Assembly: GCA_031253795.1 (NCBI GenBank)
Contig: JAIRVR010000055.1
Location: forward strand, 62,001-126,000
Direction: 5' to 3'
Length of the DNA stretch: 64,000 bases
Origin: Burkholderiaceae bacterium
GTDB taxonomy: Bacteria; Pseudomonadota; Gammaproteobacteria; Burkholderiales; Burkholderiaceae_C
Shown: in pieces, positions 17,990 to 26,953 of the stretch
Layout: every line of letters begins with the position of its first letter
Position numbering within the stretch: the first letter of the stretch is position 1
Program-made: the position numbers and the translations under genes
The notes under the pieces: generated by a model
What the model was told of the DNA's origin: nothing
Databases searched by the model: none
The model's input: only the letters and a program-made list of their open reading frames with translations

Positions 17990-19197
17990 TGGAACGCCAT
18001 GGCTATCCCCTCGAGGGCGTGCGCATCCTGGACATGGCCACCGTGCTGGCCGCGCCGTTCTCGGCCACGCTGTGCGGCGACCTCGGCGCCGAGGTGGTCA
18101 AGCTGGAGCTGCCCGGCGGCGGTGACACCCTGCGCAGCCTGGCGCCCGTGCACCAGGGCCATGCCATCTTCTGGAAAACGGCCAACCGGGGCAAGCAGGG
18201 CATCTCGCTGGACGTGCGCAAGGCCGAAGGCCGTGCGCTGTTCCTGCGGCTGATCGCGGATTTCGACGTGCTCGTGGAGAACTTCCGCACCGGCACCCTG
18301 GACCGCTGGGGCCTGGACCTGGCCACGCTGCATGCGCACAACCCGCGCCTGATCGTGCTGCGCGTGACGGGCTTCGGCCAGACCGGCCCCTACGCCCGCC
18401 GCCCCGGCTTTGCGCGCATCTTCGAGGCCATGAGCGGCTTCGCCCATCTGACGGGAGAAGCCGATGGCCCGCCACAGCACATGAATTACCCGTTGGGCGA
18501 CGTGGTGGCAGGCCTGTTCGGCGCCTTCGCCATCGCGGCGGCCCTGGCCGAGCGCAACGCCCTGCCCGCAAGCGAACAGCGCGGCCTGGAAATCGACCTG
18601 TCCGCCTCCGAGGCCCTGCTGCGCCTGCTGGATCCGCTGGCGGCCGAATACGAACTCGGCGGCCTGGCGCGCGGGCGCATGGGCTCGCGCGCCGGCTACA
18701 CGGCGCCATCCAACGTCTACCAGACCCGTGACGGCGCCTGGCTGACCGTGGTGGCCACGGGCGACGCCATCTTCGCGCGGCTGTGCCAGGCCATGGGCCA
18801 GGCCCCGCTGGCCTCGGATCCGCGATTCGCCGACAACGCTGCGCGCATACGCCATCTGGAGGACCTCGACGCCATCGTCGCCCGCTGGTGCCGCGGAAAC
18901 GACCTGGACCAGGCCGCCCAGGCGCTGTCTGCCCAGGAGATTCCGTTCAGCAAGATCCACTCGGCCCGGGACGCGCTGGCAGACCCGCATTTCGCGGCGC
19001 GCGGCAGCTTCATCGCGCTGGCGGACCCCGATCTGGGCACGCTCACGGCACCGGCGCCCGTGCCCCGCTTCACCGGCCGCATGGCGCCCTCGCCCCGCAC
19101 GGGTCCGGCCACAGGCCAGGACAACGCGGCCATCTACACCACGCTGGGACTGGATGCGCAGCAGCAGGAGAGATTGCGTCTGGATGGCGTGATCTGA
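17989..19197 (+). CDS. CaiB/BaiF-family (class III) CoA-transferase
   Basis: Formyl-CoA transferase-like enzyme, 402 residues, expected to activate a carboxylic acid by moving CoA from a donor CoA ester. The fold start (LEGVRILDMATVLAAPFSATLCGDLGAEVVKLE), the ENFRTGTLDRWGL motif and the conserved Asp at 171 (YPLGDVVAGL) are all present. Its ATG overlaps the Bug gene stop by one base (TGATG). Together the operon makes a coherent uptake, CoA activation and dehydrogenation route under IclR control. Confidence 0.92.
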   Translation: MERHGYPLEGVRILDMATVLAAPFSATLCGDLGAEVVKLELPGGGDTLRSLAPVHQGHAIFWKTANRGKQGISLDVRKAEGRALFLRLIADFDVLVENFRTGTLDRWGLDLATLHAHNPRLIVLRVTGFGQTGPYARRPGFARIFEAMSGFAHLTGEADGPPQHMNYPLGDVVAGLFGAFAIAAALAERNALPASEQRGLEIDLSASEALLRLLDPLAAEYELGGLARGRMGSRAGYTAPSNVYQTRDGAWLTVVATGDAIFARLCQAMGQAPLASDPRFADNAARIRHLEDLDAIVARWCRGNDLDQAAQALSAQEIPFSKIHSARDALADPHFAARGSFIALADPDLGTLTAPAPVPRFTGRMAPSPRTGPATGQDNAAIYTTLGLDAQQQERLRLDGVI

Positions 19198-19207
19198 GAT
19201 CCGGCCC

Positions 19208-19936
19208 TCAGGCCGCCCGGCGTGGGGCGCTGAACTGGCCGCTGCGCAGGGCCTCGAGGTCGATGACGCGCAGGCCGCCGTACTCGACCACGATGGCTTT
19301 CTCGCGCTGCAGCACGGCCAGGGCCTCGTTGACGCGCTGGCGCGACAGGCCCACGAGGTAGGCCAGCTCCTGCTGGGTGATGCGCAGCACATCGCCCACG
19401 CCCGGGTACAGCAGCGGATGGAACAGGGCCGCCAGGCTGCGCGCCACGCGCAGGTCGGGATTGGTCAGGCGGTCGATTTCACGCGCCGCGATGAACTGGC
19501 CCAGGCGCTCGTTGAGCTGGCTCATGACGAAGCGGTTGAAGCCGATGGAGTGGTCCAGCAGCCAGTGGAAGGTGTCGATGGGCAGGCCGCCCACCACGCT
19601 CTTGCGTATCGCCTGCACGTTGTAGCGATAGGGCTCGCGCTTGACGGCCGTGCCCTCGCCAAACCAGCCTCCGGGCGGCAGGCCGGCCAGGGTCATGCTG
19701 GCACCGTCCACGCCGTCCGTGTTCATCTTGAGCAGGCCTTCGACCACGCCGAACCAGTAGGTGGGAGCCCGGCCCGTGCGGCAGACATAGTCGCCAGGCT
19801 GGGCGTCACCGACGACCAGCATCTTGATGGCGCGCTCGCGCTCGGCCGGCTGCAGCACGGCGAGCCAGGGAATGCCCTGCAGTTCCTCGGGCCGGGGAAC
19901 GCGGCGGCGCTGGTGCAGCGACAGTTCCTGGCTCAT
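19208..19936 (-). CDS. Crp/Fnr-family transcriptional regulator
   Basis: Regulator of 242 residues. The N-terminal half is a cyclic-nucleotide-binding-type beta barrel (LQPAERERAIKMLVVGDAQPGDYVCRTGRAPTYWFGVVEG) and the C-terminus a Crp winged helix (ITQQELAYLVGLSRQRVNEALAVLQ). There is no N-terminal cysteine cluster, so it is not an oxygen-sensing Fnr. ATG 19936 (MSQELSLHQRRR) is preferred over the ORF-track start 318 bases further out, since it begins the recognisable protein. It is divergent from the acyl-CoA ligase gene; control of that cluster is possible but unproven. Confidence 0.85.
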   Translation of the reverse strand: MSQELSLHQRRRVPRPEELQGIPWLAVLQPAERERAIKMLVVGDAQPGDYVCRTGRAPTYWFGVVEGLLKMNTDGVDGASMTLAGLPPGGWFGEGTAVKREPYRYNVQAIRKSVVGGLPIDTFHWLLDHSIGFNRFVMSQLNERLGQFIAAREIDRLTNPDLRVARSLAALFHPLLYPGVGDVLRITQQELAYLVGLSRQRVNEALAVLQREKAIVVEYGGLRVIDLEALRSGQFSAPRRAA

Positions 19937-20362
19937 GGACAAGGGCCTGGTTCGCGGGCCGGCCGGGCGGCGATGCAGAAAGCGCAGGCGACACAGGCCG
20001 CGCGGCCGAGGCGGCGGCAGGGACAACGGTTTGATGGCGACGGCCTGGCTGCCATGCGCACCCCATGAGCGATTGTGGACACGCCACAAGCATTGCCCGA
20101 GCCCGGCGGCTCGCGTGAGCGGGATTTCCACGATGGCGCAGGCCCGGTGCGCACGGCGGACAACGCAAGCCCCGCCACGGGGTGTGCGACCGTTTTGGCA
20201 CCTTTTGCACCGGCGCGTTTTCCCGATGATGACTTTCCCGCGGATTGTCGTCAAACAGACACCACGACGTCAAAGCTAGTCCTAGCATCCATGTCCAGTT
20301 GAGTCGCCGCCGGGACTGCCATGGCCTGCGGCGTCCATTCACCGAACTTCCAAGGACCTGGA
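19937..20362. other. Divergent regulatory region between Crp-like gene and acyl-CoA ligase gene
   Basis: This 426-base gap holds no gene I can support. Close to the ligase start are two direct copies of CGTCAAA (20249-20255 and 20268-20274) and a 5-2-5 palindrome GCTAG-TC-CTAGC (20275-20286). Any could be an operator. No convincing -35/-10 pair was found. Confidence 0.35.
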
Positions 20363-22297
20363 ATGACGACCACGTTCCCGCACCTGCTGCTCAAGCATGC
20401 CGCCGAGCGCCCGCAGGCACCGGCGCTGCGCGAGAAGGAATACGGCATCTGGCAGACCTGGAGCTGGAGCGAGGCCGCCGCGACCGTGCGCCACATGGCC
20501 TGCGGCCTGGCCGCCCTGGGCATGGTGCGCGGCCAGAACCTGGCCTTCGTCAGCGACAACCGTCCCCATGTCTACATGGGCTTCATCGCCGTGCAGGCCC
20601 TGGGCGCCGTGCCCATTCCGCTGTACCAGGATGCCGTGGCGGCCGAGATGCGCTTTGTCATCGAGGACGCCGAGATCGCCTTCGCCTTCGCCGAAAACCA
20701 GGAGCAGGTGGACAAGCTGCTGGAGGTTCGCGAGAACCTGCCCGGCATACGCCACATCATCTATGACGACCCGCGCGGCATGCGCCACTACGACCAGCCG
20801 GGCCTGATCAGCACCGAAGCCCTGCTGCAGAAGGGCCGGGAATGGGATGCGGCCCATCCGGGTGCCTGGGATGCCATGCTGGCCGCGCTGTCGCCCGACG
20901 ATGTCTCGGTCATCCTCTACACCTCGGGCACCACGGGCAAGCCCAAGGGCGTGTGCCAGACGCACCGCAGCTTCGGCGATTCGGCGCGCGGCGGCATCGA
21001 GGTGGACCGCCTGGGGCCGGGCGACAACGTGATCTCCTACCTGCCGCCCGCCTGGGTCGGCGACCATCTGTTCTCGTTCGCGCAGTGGCTGGCTGCCGGC
21101 TTCACCATCAACTGCCCCGAGTCGGCATCCACCGTGTCCATCGATCTGCGCGAGATCGGGCCCAGCTACTACTTCGCCCCGCCGCGCATTTTCGAGGGCA
21201 TGCTGACCTCGGTGTCCATACGCATGGAGGACGCGGCCCCGTTCAAGCAGTGGATGTACGGCCGTGCCATGCAGGTCGCCCGCCGCGTGGGCGCGGACAT
21301 CCTGGATGGCAAGGCCGTGGGCCTGCTGGACCGCATGAAGTACGCGCTGGGCGATCTGTGCGTCTATGGCCCGCTGCGCAATGCCATGGGCCTGTCGCGC
21401 ATCCGCGTGGCCTATACAGCCGGCGCGGCCATCGGCCCCGAACTGTTCCGCTTCTTCCGCTCCATCGGGATCAATCTCAAGCAGCTGTATGGCCAGACCG
21501 AGACCTGCGCCTATGTCTGCATACAGCGCGACGGCCAGGTGGAGCTCAGCAGCGTGGGACAGGCCGCGCCCGGCATCGAGCTGCGCATCGCCGACAACGG
21601 CGAGGTGCTGCTCAAGGGCGTTTCCGTGCTCAAGGAATACTACAAGCGTCCCGACGCCACGGCCGAGGTCATCGACGCGCAGGGCTGGTTCCACACGGGC
21701 GACGCGGGCCTGATCGACGCCAGCGGCCAGCTGCGCATCATCGACCGCGCCAAGGACGTGGGCAAGACCAGCCGCGGCGCCATGTTCGCGCCCAACTACA
21801 TCGAGAACAAGCTCAAGTTCTTCCCCCAGATCAAGGAGGCCGTGTGCTTCGGCCATGGCCGCGACCAGGTCTGCGCCTTCATCAACATCGACTACGAGGC
21901 CGTGGGCAACTGGGCCGAGCGCCAGGGCCTGCCCTATGGCGGCTATGTGGACCTGGCATCCAAGGCCAGGGTGCTGGACATGGTGGCCGACTGCGTGGCC
22001 CAGGTCAACGCCGACCTGGCCGCCGAGGCCGGCATGGCCGACACCCAGGTGGCCCGCTTCCTGGTGCTGCACAAGGAGCTGGACCCCGACGACGACGAAC
22101 TGACCCGCACGCGCAAGGTGCGCCGCGGCTTCATCGCCGACAAGTACGGCGTGCTGGTCGATGCGCTGTACACGGGGCGGCGCGAGCAGTTCATCGAGAC
22201 CCAGGTGAAGTTCGAGGACGGCCGCACGGGCAGCGTCAGCGCCACGCTGTCCATCATCGACGCCAGGACGCATCCCGCGTCCGCGGCCCGGGCCTGA
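20363..22297 (+). CDS. AMP-dependent acyl-CoA synthetase (long-chain type)
   Basis: ATP/AMP-forming ligase of 644 residues that would activate a fatty or aryl acid to its CoA ester. Adenylation motifs are visible: the P-loop (VILYTSGTTGKPKGVCQTH), YGQTETCAYVC, and GWFHTGDAGLIDASGQLRIIDRAKD. Start ATG 20363 has AAGGA upstream; the ORF-track extension of 14 codons is unneeded. It lies 14 bases before the LivG-type gene, so ligase and ABC transporter are co-transcribed, pointing to import followed by activation of the same acid. Confidence 0.93.
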   Translation: MTTTFPHLLLKHAAERPQAPALREKEYGIWQTWSWSEAAATVRHMACGLAALGMVRGQNLAFVSDNRPHVYMGFIAVQALGAVPIPLYQDAVAAEMRFVIEDAEIAFAFAENQEQVDKLLEVRENLPGIRHIIYDDPRGMRHYDQPGLISTEALLQKGREWDAAHPGAWDAMLAALSPDDVSVILYTSGTTGKPKGVCQTHRSFGDSARGGIEVDRLGPGDNVISYLPPAWVGDHLFSFAQWLAAGFTINCPESASTVSIDLREIGPSYYFAPPRIFEGMLTSVSIRMEDAAPFKQWMYGRAMQVARRVGADILDGKAVGLLDRMKYALGDLCVYGPLRNAMGLSRIRVAYTAGAAIGPELFRFFRSIGINLKQLYGQTETCAYVCIQRDGQVELSSVGQAAPGIELRIADNGEVLLKGVSVLKEYYKRPDATAEVIDAQGWFHTGDAGLIDASGQLRIIDRAKDVGKTSRGAMFAPNYIENKLKFFPQIKEAVCFGHGRDQVCAFINIDYEAVGNWAERQGLPYGGYVDLASKARVLDMVADCVAQVNADLAAEAGMADTQVARFLVLHKELDPDDDELTRTRKVRRGFIADKYGVLVDALYTGRREQFIETQVKFEDGRTGSVSATLSIIDARTHPASAARA

Positions 22298-22311
22298 GGG
22301 GAGACGCTGAA

Positions 22312-23097
22312 ATGGCACACAAGAAGATCGGCGATGTCATCCTGGACATCCAGAACATCAGCCTGCGCTTCGGCGGCGTCAAGGCGCTGACCGACATCTC
22401 GTTCAATGTGCGCGAGCACGAGATCCGCTCCATCATCGGACCCAACGGCGCGGGCAAGAGCTCCATGCTCAACTGCATCAACGGCGTGTACACGCCGTCC
22501 GAGGGTTCCATCACCTTCCGCGGCAGGACCTTCGGCCACATGAACAGCCGCCAGGTCGCCGAAATGGGCGTGGCGCGCACCTTCCAGAACCTGGCGCTGT
22601 TCAAGGGCATGAGCGTGATCGACAACATCATGTCGGGCCGCAATCTCAAGATCAAAAGCGGCATCCTGATGCAGGCGCTGCGCCTGGGCCCGGCCCAGCG
22701 CGAAGAGATCCGCCACCGCGAGTTCGTCGAGCACATCATCGACTTCCTCGAAATCCAGGCCTATCGCAAGACACCCGTGGGCCAGTTGCCCTACGGCCTG
22801 CAAAAGCGCGTGGACCTGGGCCGTGCCCTGGCCATGGAGCCCCAGGTGCTGCTGCTGGACGAGCCCATGGCCGGCATGAACGTGGAGGAAAAGCAGGACA
22901 TGTGCCGCTTCATCCTCGACGTCAACGACGAGTTCGGCACCACCATCGTGCTCATCGAGCACGACATGGGCGTGGTCATGGACATCAGCGACCGTGTCGT
23001 GGTGCTGGACTACGGCAAGAAGATCGGCGACGGTGCACCCGACGAGGTACGCCAGAACGAAGACGTGATCCGTGCCTATCTCGGCACCAGCCACTGA
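22312..23097 (+). CDS. LivG-type branched-chain/organic-acid ABC transporter ATPase
   Basis: ATP-binding subunit of 261 residues for a HAAT-family ABC importer. The Walker A (GPNGAGKS, 43-50), the LivG-style signature (LPYGLQKR, 159-166) and Walker B (VLLLDEP, about 179-185) are intact. It starts 14 bases after the acyl-CoA ligase gene. Context with two CoA ligases suggests a carboxylic or aromatic acid rather than leucine as substrate; this is inference. A copy of the dispersed GC-rich repeat follows its stop. Confidence 0.93.
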   Translation: MAHKKIGDVILDIQNISLRFGGVKALTDISFNVREHEIRSIIGPNGAGKSSMLNCINGVYTPSEGSITFRGRTFGHMNSRQVAEMGVARTFQNLALFKGMSVIDNIMSGRNLKIKSGILMQALRLGPAQREEIRHREFVEHIIDFLEIQAYRKTPVGQLPYGLQKRVDLGRALAMEPQVLLLDEPMAGMNVEEKQDMCRFILDVNDEFGTTIVLIEHDMGVVMDISDRVVVLDYGKKIGDGAPDEVRQNEDVIRAYLGTSH

Positions 23098-23106
23098 AAT
23101 GGCATA

Positions 23107-23225
23107 CCCCCTGAGTCGCTGCGCTCCTTCCCCCTGGAAGGGGGGCACGCGGGAAACCGGCGACACCCTCGGTACGAGGCGGCTCTTCCTCGGTGTCTCC
23201 GGCTTTTGGCCGCGACAGTTTCATG
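23107..23225 (+). repeat. Dispersed intergenic repeat, copy A
   Basis: Begins CCCCCTGAGTCGCTGCGC and continues through a C/G-rich inverted segment (TTCCCCCTGGAAGGGGGGCA) to CGACACCCTCGG and CCTCGGTGTC. It starts ten bases after the LivG stop and fills most of the LivG-LivH gap. The other copies are at 25297, 26783, 27804, 43851 and, inverted, near 52350. Confidence 0.8.
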
Positions 23226-23269
23226 CGATATCGGTGTCCCGCAGCACTATGGAGAACTGAGAGGTCATC

Positions 23270-24199
23270 ATGGGATTTTTTCTGGAAACGCTGTTCGGCG
23301 GCCTCATGGTGGGCACGCTGTACGCGCTGATCGCCATCGGCTTCGTGCTGATCTTCAAGGCCTCGGGCGTGTTCAATTTCGCCCAGGGTGCCATGGTGCT
23401 GTTCTCGGCCCTGGCCATGGCGCGGTTTTCCGAGTGGATACCGAAATGGACCGGCATGGAGGCCGGCTGGTTCACCAACCTGCTGGCCATCGGCGTGGCC
23501 CTGGCCATCATGGTGGTTGTGGCCTGGGTGATCGAGCGCCTGGCACTGCGCCACCTGGTCAACCAGGAGCCCATCACGCTGCTGATGGCCACGCTGGGTA
23601 TCGCCTACCTGCTCGACGGGCTGGGCCCCATGATCTTCGGCAGCGCCGTCTACAGCATCAACGTGGGCATGCCCAAGGACCCCATGTTCATCCTCGACGG
23701 CCTGTTCGAGGGTGGGGTGCTGCTGAGCCAGGAAGACCTGTACGCGGCCTGCATCGCAGCCCTGCTGGTGGCCGCGCTCAGCGTGTTCTTCCAGAAGACC
23801 AAGACCGGCCGCGCGCTGCGCGCCGTGGCCGACGACCACCAGGCGGCCCAGTCCATCGGCATCCCGCTGTCGCGCATCTGGGTCATCGTCTGGTCGGTGG
23901 CCGGCGGCGTGGCCCTGGTGGTGGGCATCATCTGGGGCTCCAAGCTGGGTGTGCAGTACTCGCTGTCCCTGGTGGCTCTCAAGGCCCTGCCCGTGGTCAT
24001 CCTGGGCGGCCTGACCTCGCTGCCCGGAGCCATCATCGGCGGCCTGATCATCGGCGTGGGCGAAAAGCTCTCCGAGGTCTACCTGGGCCCCATGGTCGGC
24101 GGCGGCATCGAAACCTGGTTCGCCTACGGCCTGGCACTGTGCTTCCTGCTCGTGCGGCCCCAGGGATTGTTTGGTGACAAGATCATCGACCGTGTTTGA
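23270..24199 (+). CDS. LivH-type ABC transporter permease
   Basis: Inner-membrane permease of 309 residues with about eight hydrophobic spans. The LivH hallmark is present at the start (LFGGLMVGTLYALIAIGFVLIFKASGVFNFAQG), and LKALPVVILGGLTSLPGAIIGGLIIGVGEKL near the end forms the coupling region. GAGAGG lies upstream of ATG 23270. It pairs with the LivM-type gene 23 bases downstream. Confidence 0.94.
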   Translation: MGFFLETLFGGLMVGTLYALIAIGFVLIFKASGVFNFAQGAMVLFSALAMARFSEWIPKWTGMEAGWFTNLLAIGVALAIMVVVAWVIERLALRHLVNQEPITLLMATLGIAYLLDGLGPMIFGSAVYSINVGMPKDPMFILDGLFEGGVLLSQEDLYAACIAALLVAALSVFFQKTKTGRALRAVADDHQAAQSIGIPLSRIWVIVWSVAGGVALVVGIIWGSKLGVQYSLSLVALKALPVVILGGLTSLPGAIIGGLIIGVGEKLSEVYLGPMVGGGIETWFAYGLALCFLLVRPQGLFGDKIIDRV

Positions 24200-24222
24200 C
24201 CGACATTCCGGAGAACCTGCAC

Positions 24223-25287
24223 ATGTTTTATCGTGAGAACGGTCAATTCAAGACGAGCTACGCATCCGACCAGCAGATCTTCGGCGTGGCCCAGGACCGC
24301 TGGGCCATCCTCGCCCTGCTGGCCATCGCCTTCCTGGTCATTCCCTTCAGCGTCAGCGACTACACCTTCCAGGCGGTGCTGATCCCGTTTCTGATCATGT
24401 CGCTGGCCGCCCTGGGCCTGAACATCCTCGTGGGCTATTGCGGGCAGATCTCGCTGGGCACGGGCGCCTTCATGGCCGTGGGCGCCTACGCGGCCTACAA
24501 CCTGCAGGCGCGCTTCGACGGCATGCCCTTGCTGGTGGCCCTGATCGGCGGCGGCGTGCTGGCCATGGTCTTCGGTGTGATCTTCGGCCTGCCCAGCCTG
24601 CGCATCCGCGGCCTGTACCTGGCCGTGGCCACCCTGGCCGCCCAGTTCTTCATGGACTGGCTGACCAGCCGCGCCGCGTGGGTGACCAACAATTCTTCCT
24701 CGGGCTCGGTCAGCGCGGGACCGCTGTCCATCGCGGGCTGGAAGATCGACACGCCCATGGAGAAATACCTGCTGTGCCTGGGCATTCTGTGCGTGCTGGG
24801 CCTGGCTGCCAAGAACCTGGTGCGCAGCGCCATCGGCCGCGAATGGATGGCCATGCGCGACATGGACGTGGCCGCCGCCGTGATCGGCATACGCCCGACC
24901 TACGCCAAGCTCAGCGCCTTCGCCGTCAGCAGCTTCATCGTCGGCGTGGCCGGCGCGCTCTGGGGCTTCGTGCACCTGGGCGCATGGGAACCCGCAGCCT
25001 TCAGCCTGGACCGTTCGCTGCAGCTGCTATTCATGATCATCATCGGCGGCCTGGGCTCGGTGGTGGGCAGCATCTTCGGCGCGGCCTTCTTCGTGCTGCT
25101 GCCCCTGCTGCTCAACCAGGTGCCGCACTGGCTGGGCCTGCCGCTGTCCACGGCCACGGCCACCTATCTGGAGCACATGATCTTCGGCGCGCTGATCGTG
25201 TTCTTCCTGATCGTGGAACCGCATGGACTTGCCAAGCTTTGGGCAACGGCCCGACAAAAACTCCGTGTCTGGCCATTTCCTCACTGA
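24223..25287 (+). CDS. LivM-type ABC transporter permease
   Basis: Second permease, 354 residues, with a hydrophilic N-terminus (MFYRENGQFKTSYASDQQIF) then multiple membrane spans. Family motifs include LNILVGYCGQISLGTGAFMAVGAYAAY and MIIIGGLGSVVGSIFGAAFF. ATG 24223, with GGAGA upstream, replaces the ORF-track start nine codons earlier. It forms a heterodimer with the LivH-type protein. Confidence 0.94.
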   Translation: MFYRENGQFKTSYASDQQIFGVAQDRWAILALLAIAFLVIPFSVSDYTFQAVLIPFLIMSLAALGLNILVGYCGQISLGTGAFMAVGAYAAYNLQARFDGMPLLVALIGGGVLAMVFGVIFGLPSLRIRGLYLAVATLAAQFFMDWLTSRAAWVTNNSSSGSVSAGPLSIAGWKIDTPMEKYLLCLGILCVLGLAAKNLVRSAIGREWMAMRDMDVAAAVIGIRPTYAKLSAFAVSSFIVGVAGALWGFVHLGAWEPAAFSLDRSLQLLFMIIIGGLGSVVGSIFGAAFFVLLPLLLNQVPHWLGLPLSTATATYLEHMIFGALIVFFLIVEPHGLAKLWATARQKLRVWPFPH

Positions 25288-25296
25288 GATGGGACA

Positions 25297-25371
25297 CCCC
25301 CCGAGTCGCTTCGCGGCCGGCACAGGCCCTTCCCCGGTGTCCCGGATCCCGGCCTCGCCAGCTCCCGGCAT
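25297..25371 (+). repeat. Dispersed intergenic repeat, copy B (internally deleted)
   Basis: Starts CCCCCCGAGTCGCTTCGCGGCCGGCACAGGCCCTTCCCCGGTGTCCCGG. The central GGGAGGGGGACGACACCCTCGG block present in copies C and D is missing, but the ends match. It begins nine bases after the LivM stop. Confidence 0.7.
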
Positions 25372-25473
25372 GGCGCCGGGAAATATGGGATGTTTGATTC
25401 TGATCGACGCAAGGCGCCACAGAGTGCCGGATAACCGGGGAATCCTCCCCTGCAACCTCTAGGAGACAACGTC

Positions 25474-26790
25474 ATGATGTTCAAGAAAGTCGCCATCGCC
25501 GCAGCCACCGTCGCCGCTGGAATCGGCGGCCTCGTGGCGGCCCCTGCCGCCCAGGCCCAGGAGCAGTTCGTACCGCTGCTGGTCTACCGCACGGGCCAGT
25601 TCGCGCCCCTGGGCATTCCATGGGCCGACGGCAAGCAGGACTACATCAAGCTGGTCAACGCCAAGGGCGGCATCAACGGCGTGAAGATCGCCTACGAGGA
25701 ATGCGAAACGGCCTACGACACGGCCAAGGGCGTGGAATGCTATGAGCGCCTGAAGGCCAAGGGCGGTGGCGCCGCGGGCTTCGACCCGCAGTCCACGGGC
25801 ATCACCTTCGCCGTGACCGACAAGGCGCCCGGCGACAAGATGCCCATCATCACCACGGGCTACGGCCTGTCGCAGTCGGCCGACGGCAAGGTGTTCGAGT
25901 GGAACTTCCCGCTGCTGGGCAATTACTGGACGGCGGCGGACTCCATCATCCAGGACATTCTCAAGAAGGAAAAGGGCAGCCTCAAGGGCAAGAAGATCGC
26001 CCTGGTCTACCATGACTCGCCCTACGGCAAGGAGCCCATCCCGCTGCTGCAGAAACGCGCGGCCAAGGAAGGCTTCGATCTGACCCTGCTGCCCGTGACC
26101 GCTCCCGGCGTGGAGCAGAAATCCACCTGGCTGCAGATCCGCCAGCAGCGCCCCGACTATGTGCTGCTGTGGTCGGCCGGCGTGATGACGCCCACGGCCG
26201 TGCGCGAGGCCCAGGCCACGGGCTACCCCCGCGAGAAGATGTACGCCATCTGGTGGGCAGGCTCGGACCATGACGTCAAGGACATCGGCGCGGGCGCCAA
26301 GGGCTACAACACCGTGACCATCCACAACACGGCCGAATACGACAAGGTGCACGACGAAGTCAAGGGCATGGTCTATGACAAGGGCCAGGGCACGGCCACC
26401 GATCCCAAGGAACTGGGCGCCATGGCCCATACGCGCGGCATGGTGATCTCCATGCTGCAGGTCGAGGCCATCCGCACGGCGCAGGAGAAATTCGGCAAGG
26501 GCAAGGTCATGACCTCCGAGCAGGTGCGCTGGGGCCTGGAGAACCTGAACCTGACGCAGGAACGCCTCAACGAACTGGGCTTCGGCAAGATCATCCGCCC
26601 CATCAAGACCAGCTGCGACAACCACCTGGGCACCGATTGGTCGCGCATCGCCCAGTGGGACGGTGCCAAGTGGAAGGTGGTCTCCGACTGGTACCAGGCC
26701 GACAAGTCCATGGTCGATCCGCTGGTCAAGGAGTACGCCGACAAGTACGCCAAGGAAAAGAACGTGAAAACACGGACCTGCACCCCCTGA
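25474..26790 (+). CDS. Periplasmic ABC-transporter substrate-binding protein (LivK-like)
   Basis: Binding protein of 438 residues with a signal peptide (VAIAAATVAAGIGGLVAAPAAQAQ) and a type I periplasmic-binding fold (FVPLLVYRTGQFAPLGIPWADGKQDYIKLVNAKGGINGVKI). It is longer than LivK (about 370) and belongs to the subgroup seen with CoA ligases in betaproteobacteria. AGGAGAC lies upstream of the start. Its stop codon falls inside repeat copy C (the TGA of CCCCCTGA), so the last residues (RTCTP) are partly encoded by the repeat. It is the specificity determinant of the transporter. Confidence 0.93.
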   Translation: MMFKKVAIAAATVAAGIGGLVAAPAAQAQEQFVPLLVYRTGQFAPLGIPWADGKQDYIKLVNAKGGINGVKIAYEECETAYDTAKGVECYERLKAKGGGAAGFDPQSTGITFAVTDKAPGDKMPIITTGYGLSQSADGKVFEWNFPLLGNYWTAADSIIQDILKKEKGSLKGKKIALVYHDSPYGKEPIPLLQKRAAKEGFDLTLLPVTAPGVEQKSTWLQIRQQRPDYVLLWSAGVMTPTAVREAQATGYPREKMYAIWWAGSDHDVKDIGAGAKGYNTVTIHNTAEYDKVHDEVKGMVYDKGQGTATDPKELGAMAHTRGMVISMLQVEAIRTAQEKFGKGKVMTSEQVRWGLENLNLTQERLNELGFGKIIRPIKTSCDNHLGTDWSRIAQWDGAKWKVVSDWYQADKSMVDPLVKEYADKYAKEKNVKTRTCTP

Positions 26791-26890
26791 GGCGCTGGCG
26801 CGCCTTCCCCCTCTCTACTTGCTTCGCAAGGGAGGGGGACGACACCCTCGCGGCGGGGCGGCCCTTGCTCGGTGTCCCTGAGCTGGGATG
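26783..26890 (+). repeat. Dispersed intergenic repeat, copy C, supplies a stop codon
   Basis: CCCCCTGAGGCGCTGGCGCGCCTTCCCCCTCTC, then an inverted pair (CTTGCTTCGCAAG), GGGAGGGGGACGACACCCTCG and GCTCGGTGTCCCTG. Closest to copy D. The first five bases of the repeat are codons of the binding-protein gene and bases 26788-26790 are its TGA. Confidence 0.8.
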
Positions 26891-26953
26891 CGCCCCCTGC
26901 GCAGACTGTTCCGAGAGTTGCGGCCGCCGCACTCCGCTTTCGTTTCAACGCCC

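Noticed and set aside
20249-20286. Direct CGTCAAA repeats and GCTAGTCCTAGC as a definite Crp-like operator.
   Set aside because: They do not match the known Crp (TGTGA-N6-TCACA) or Fnr (TTGAT-N4-ATCAA) sites, so they are only mentioned in the intergenic entry.
20339-22318. 659-codon leftward ORF antisense to the acyl-CoA ligase.
   Set aside because: It is a shadow of a real gene with clear adenylation motifs on the other strand.
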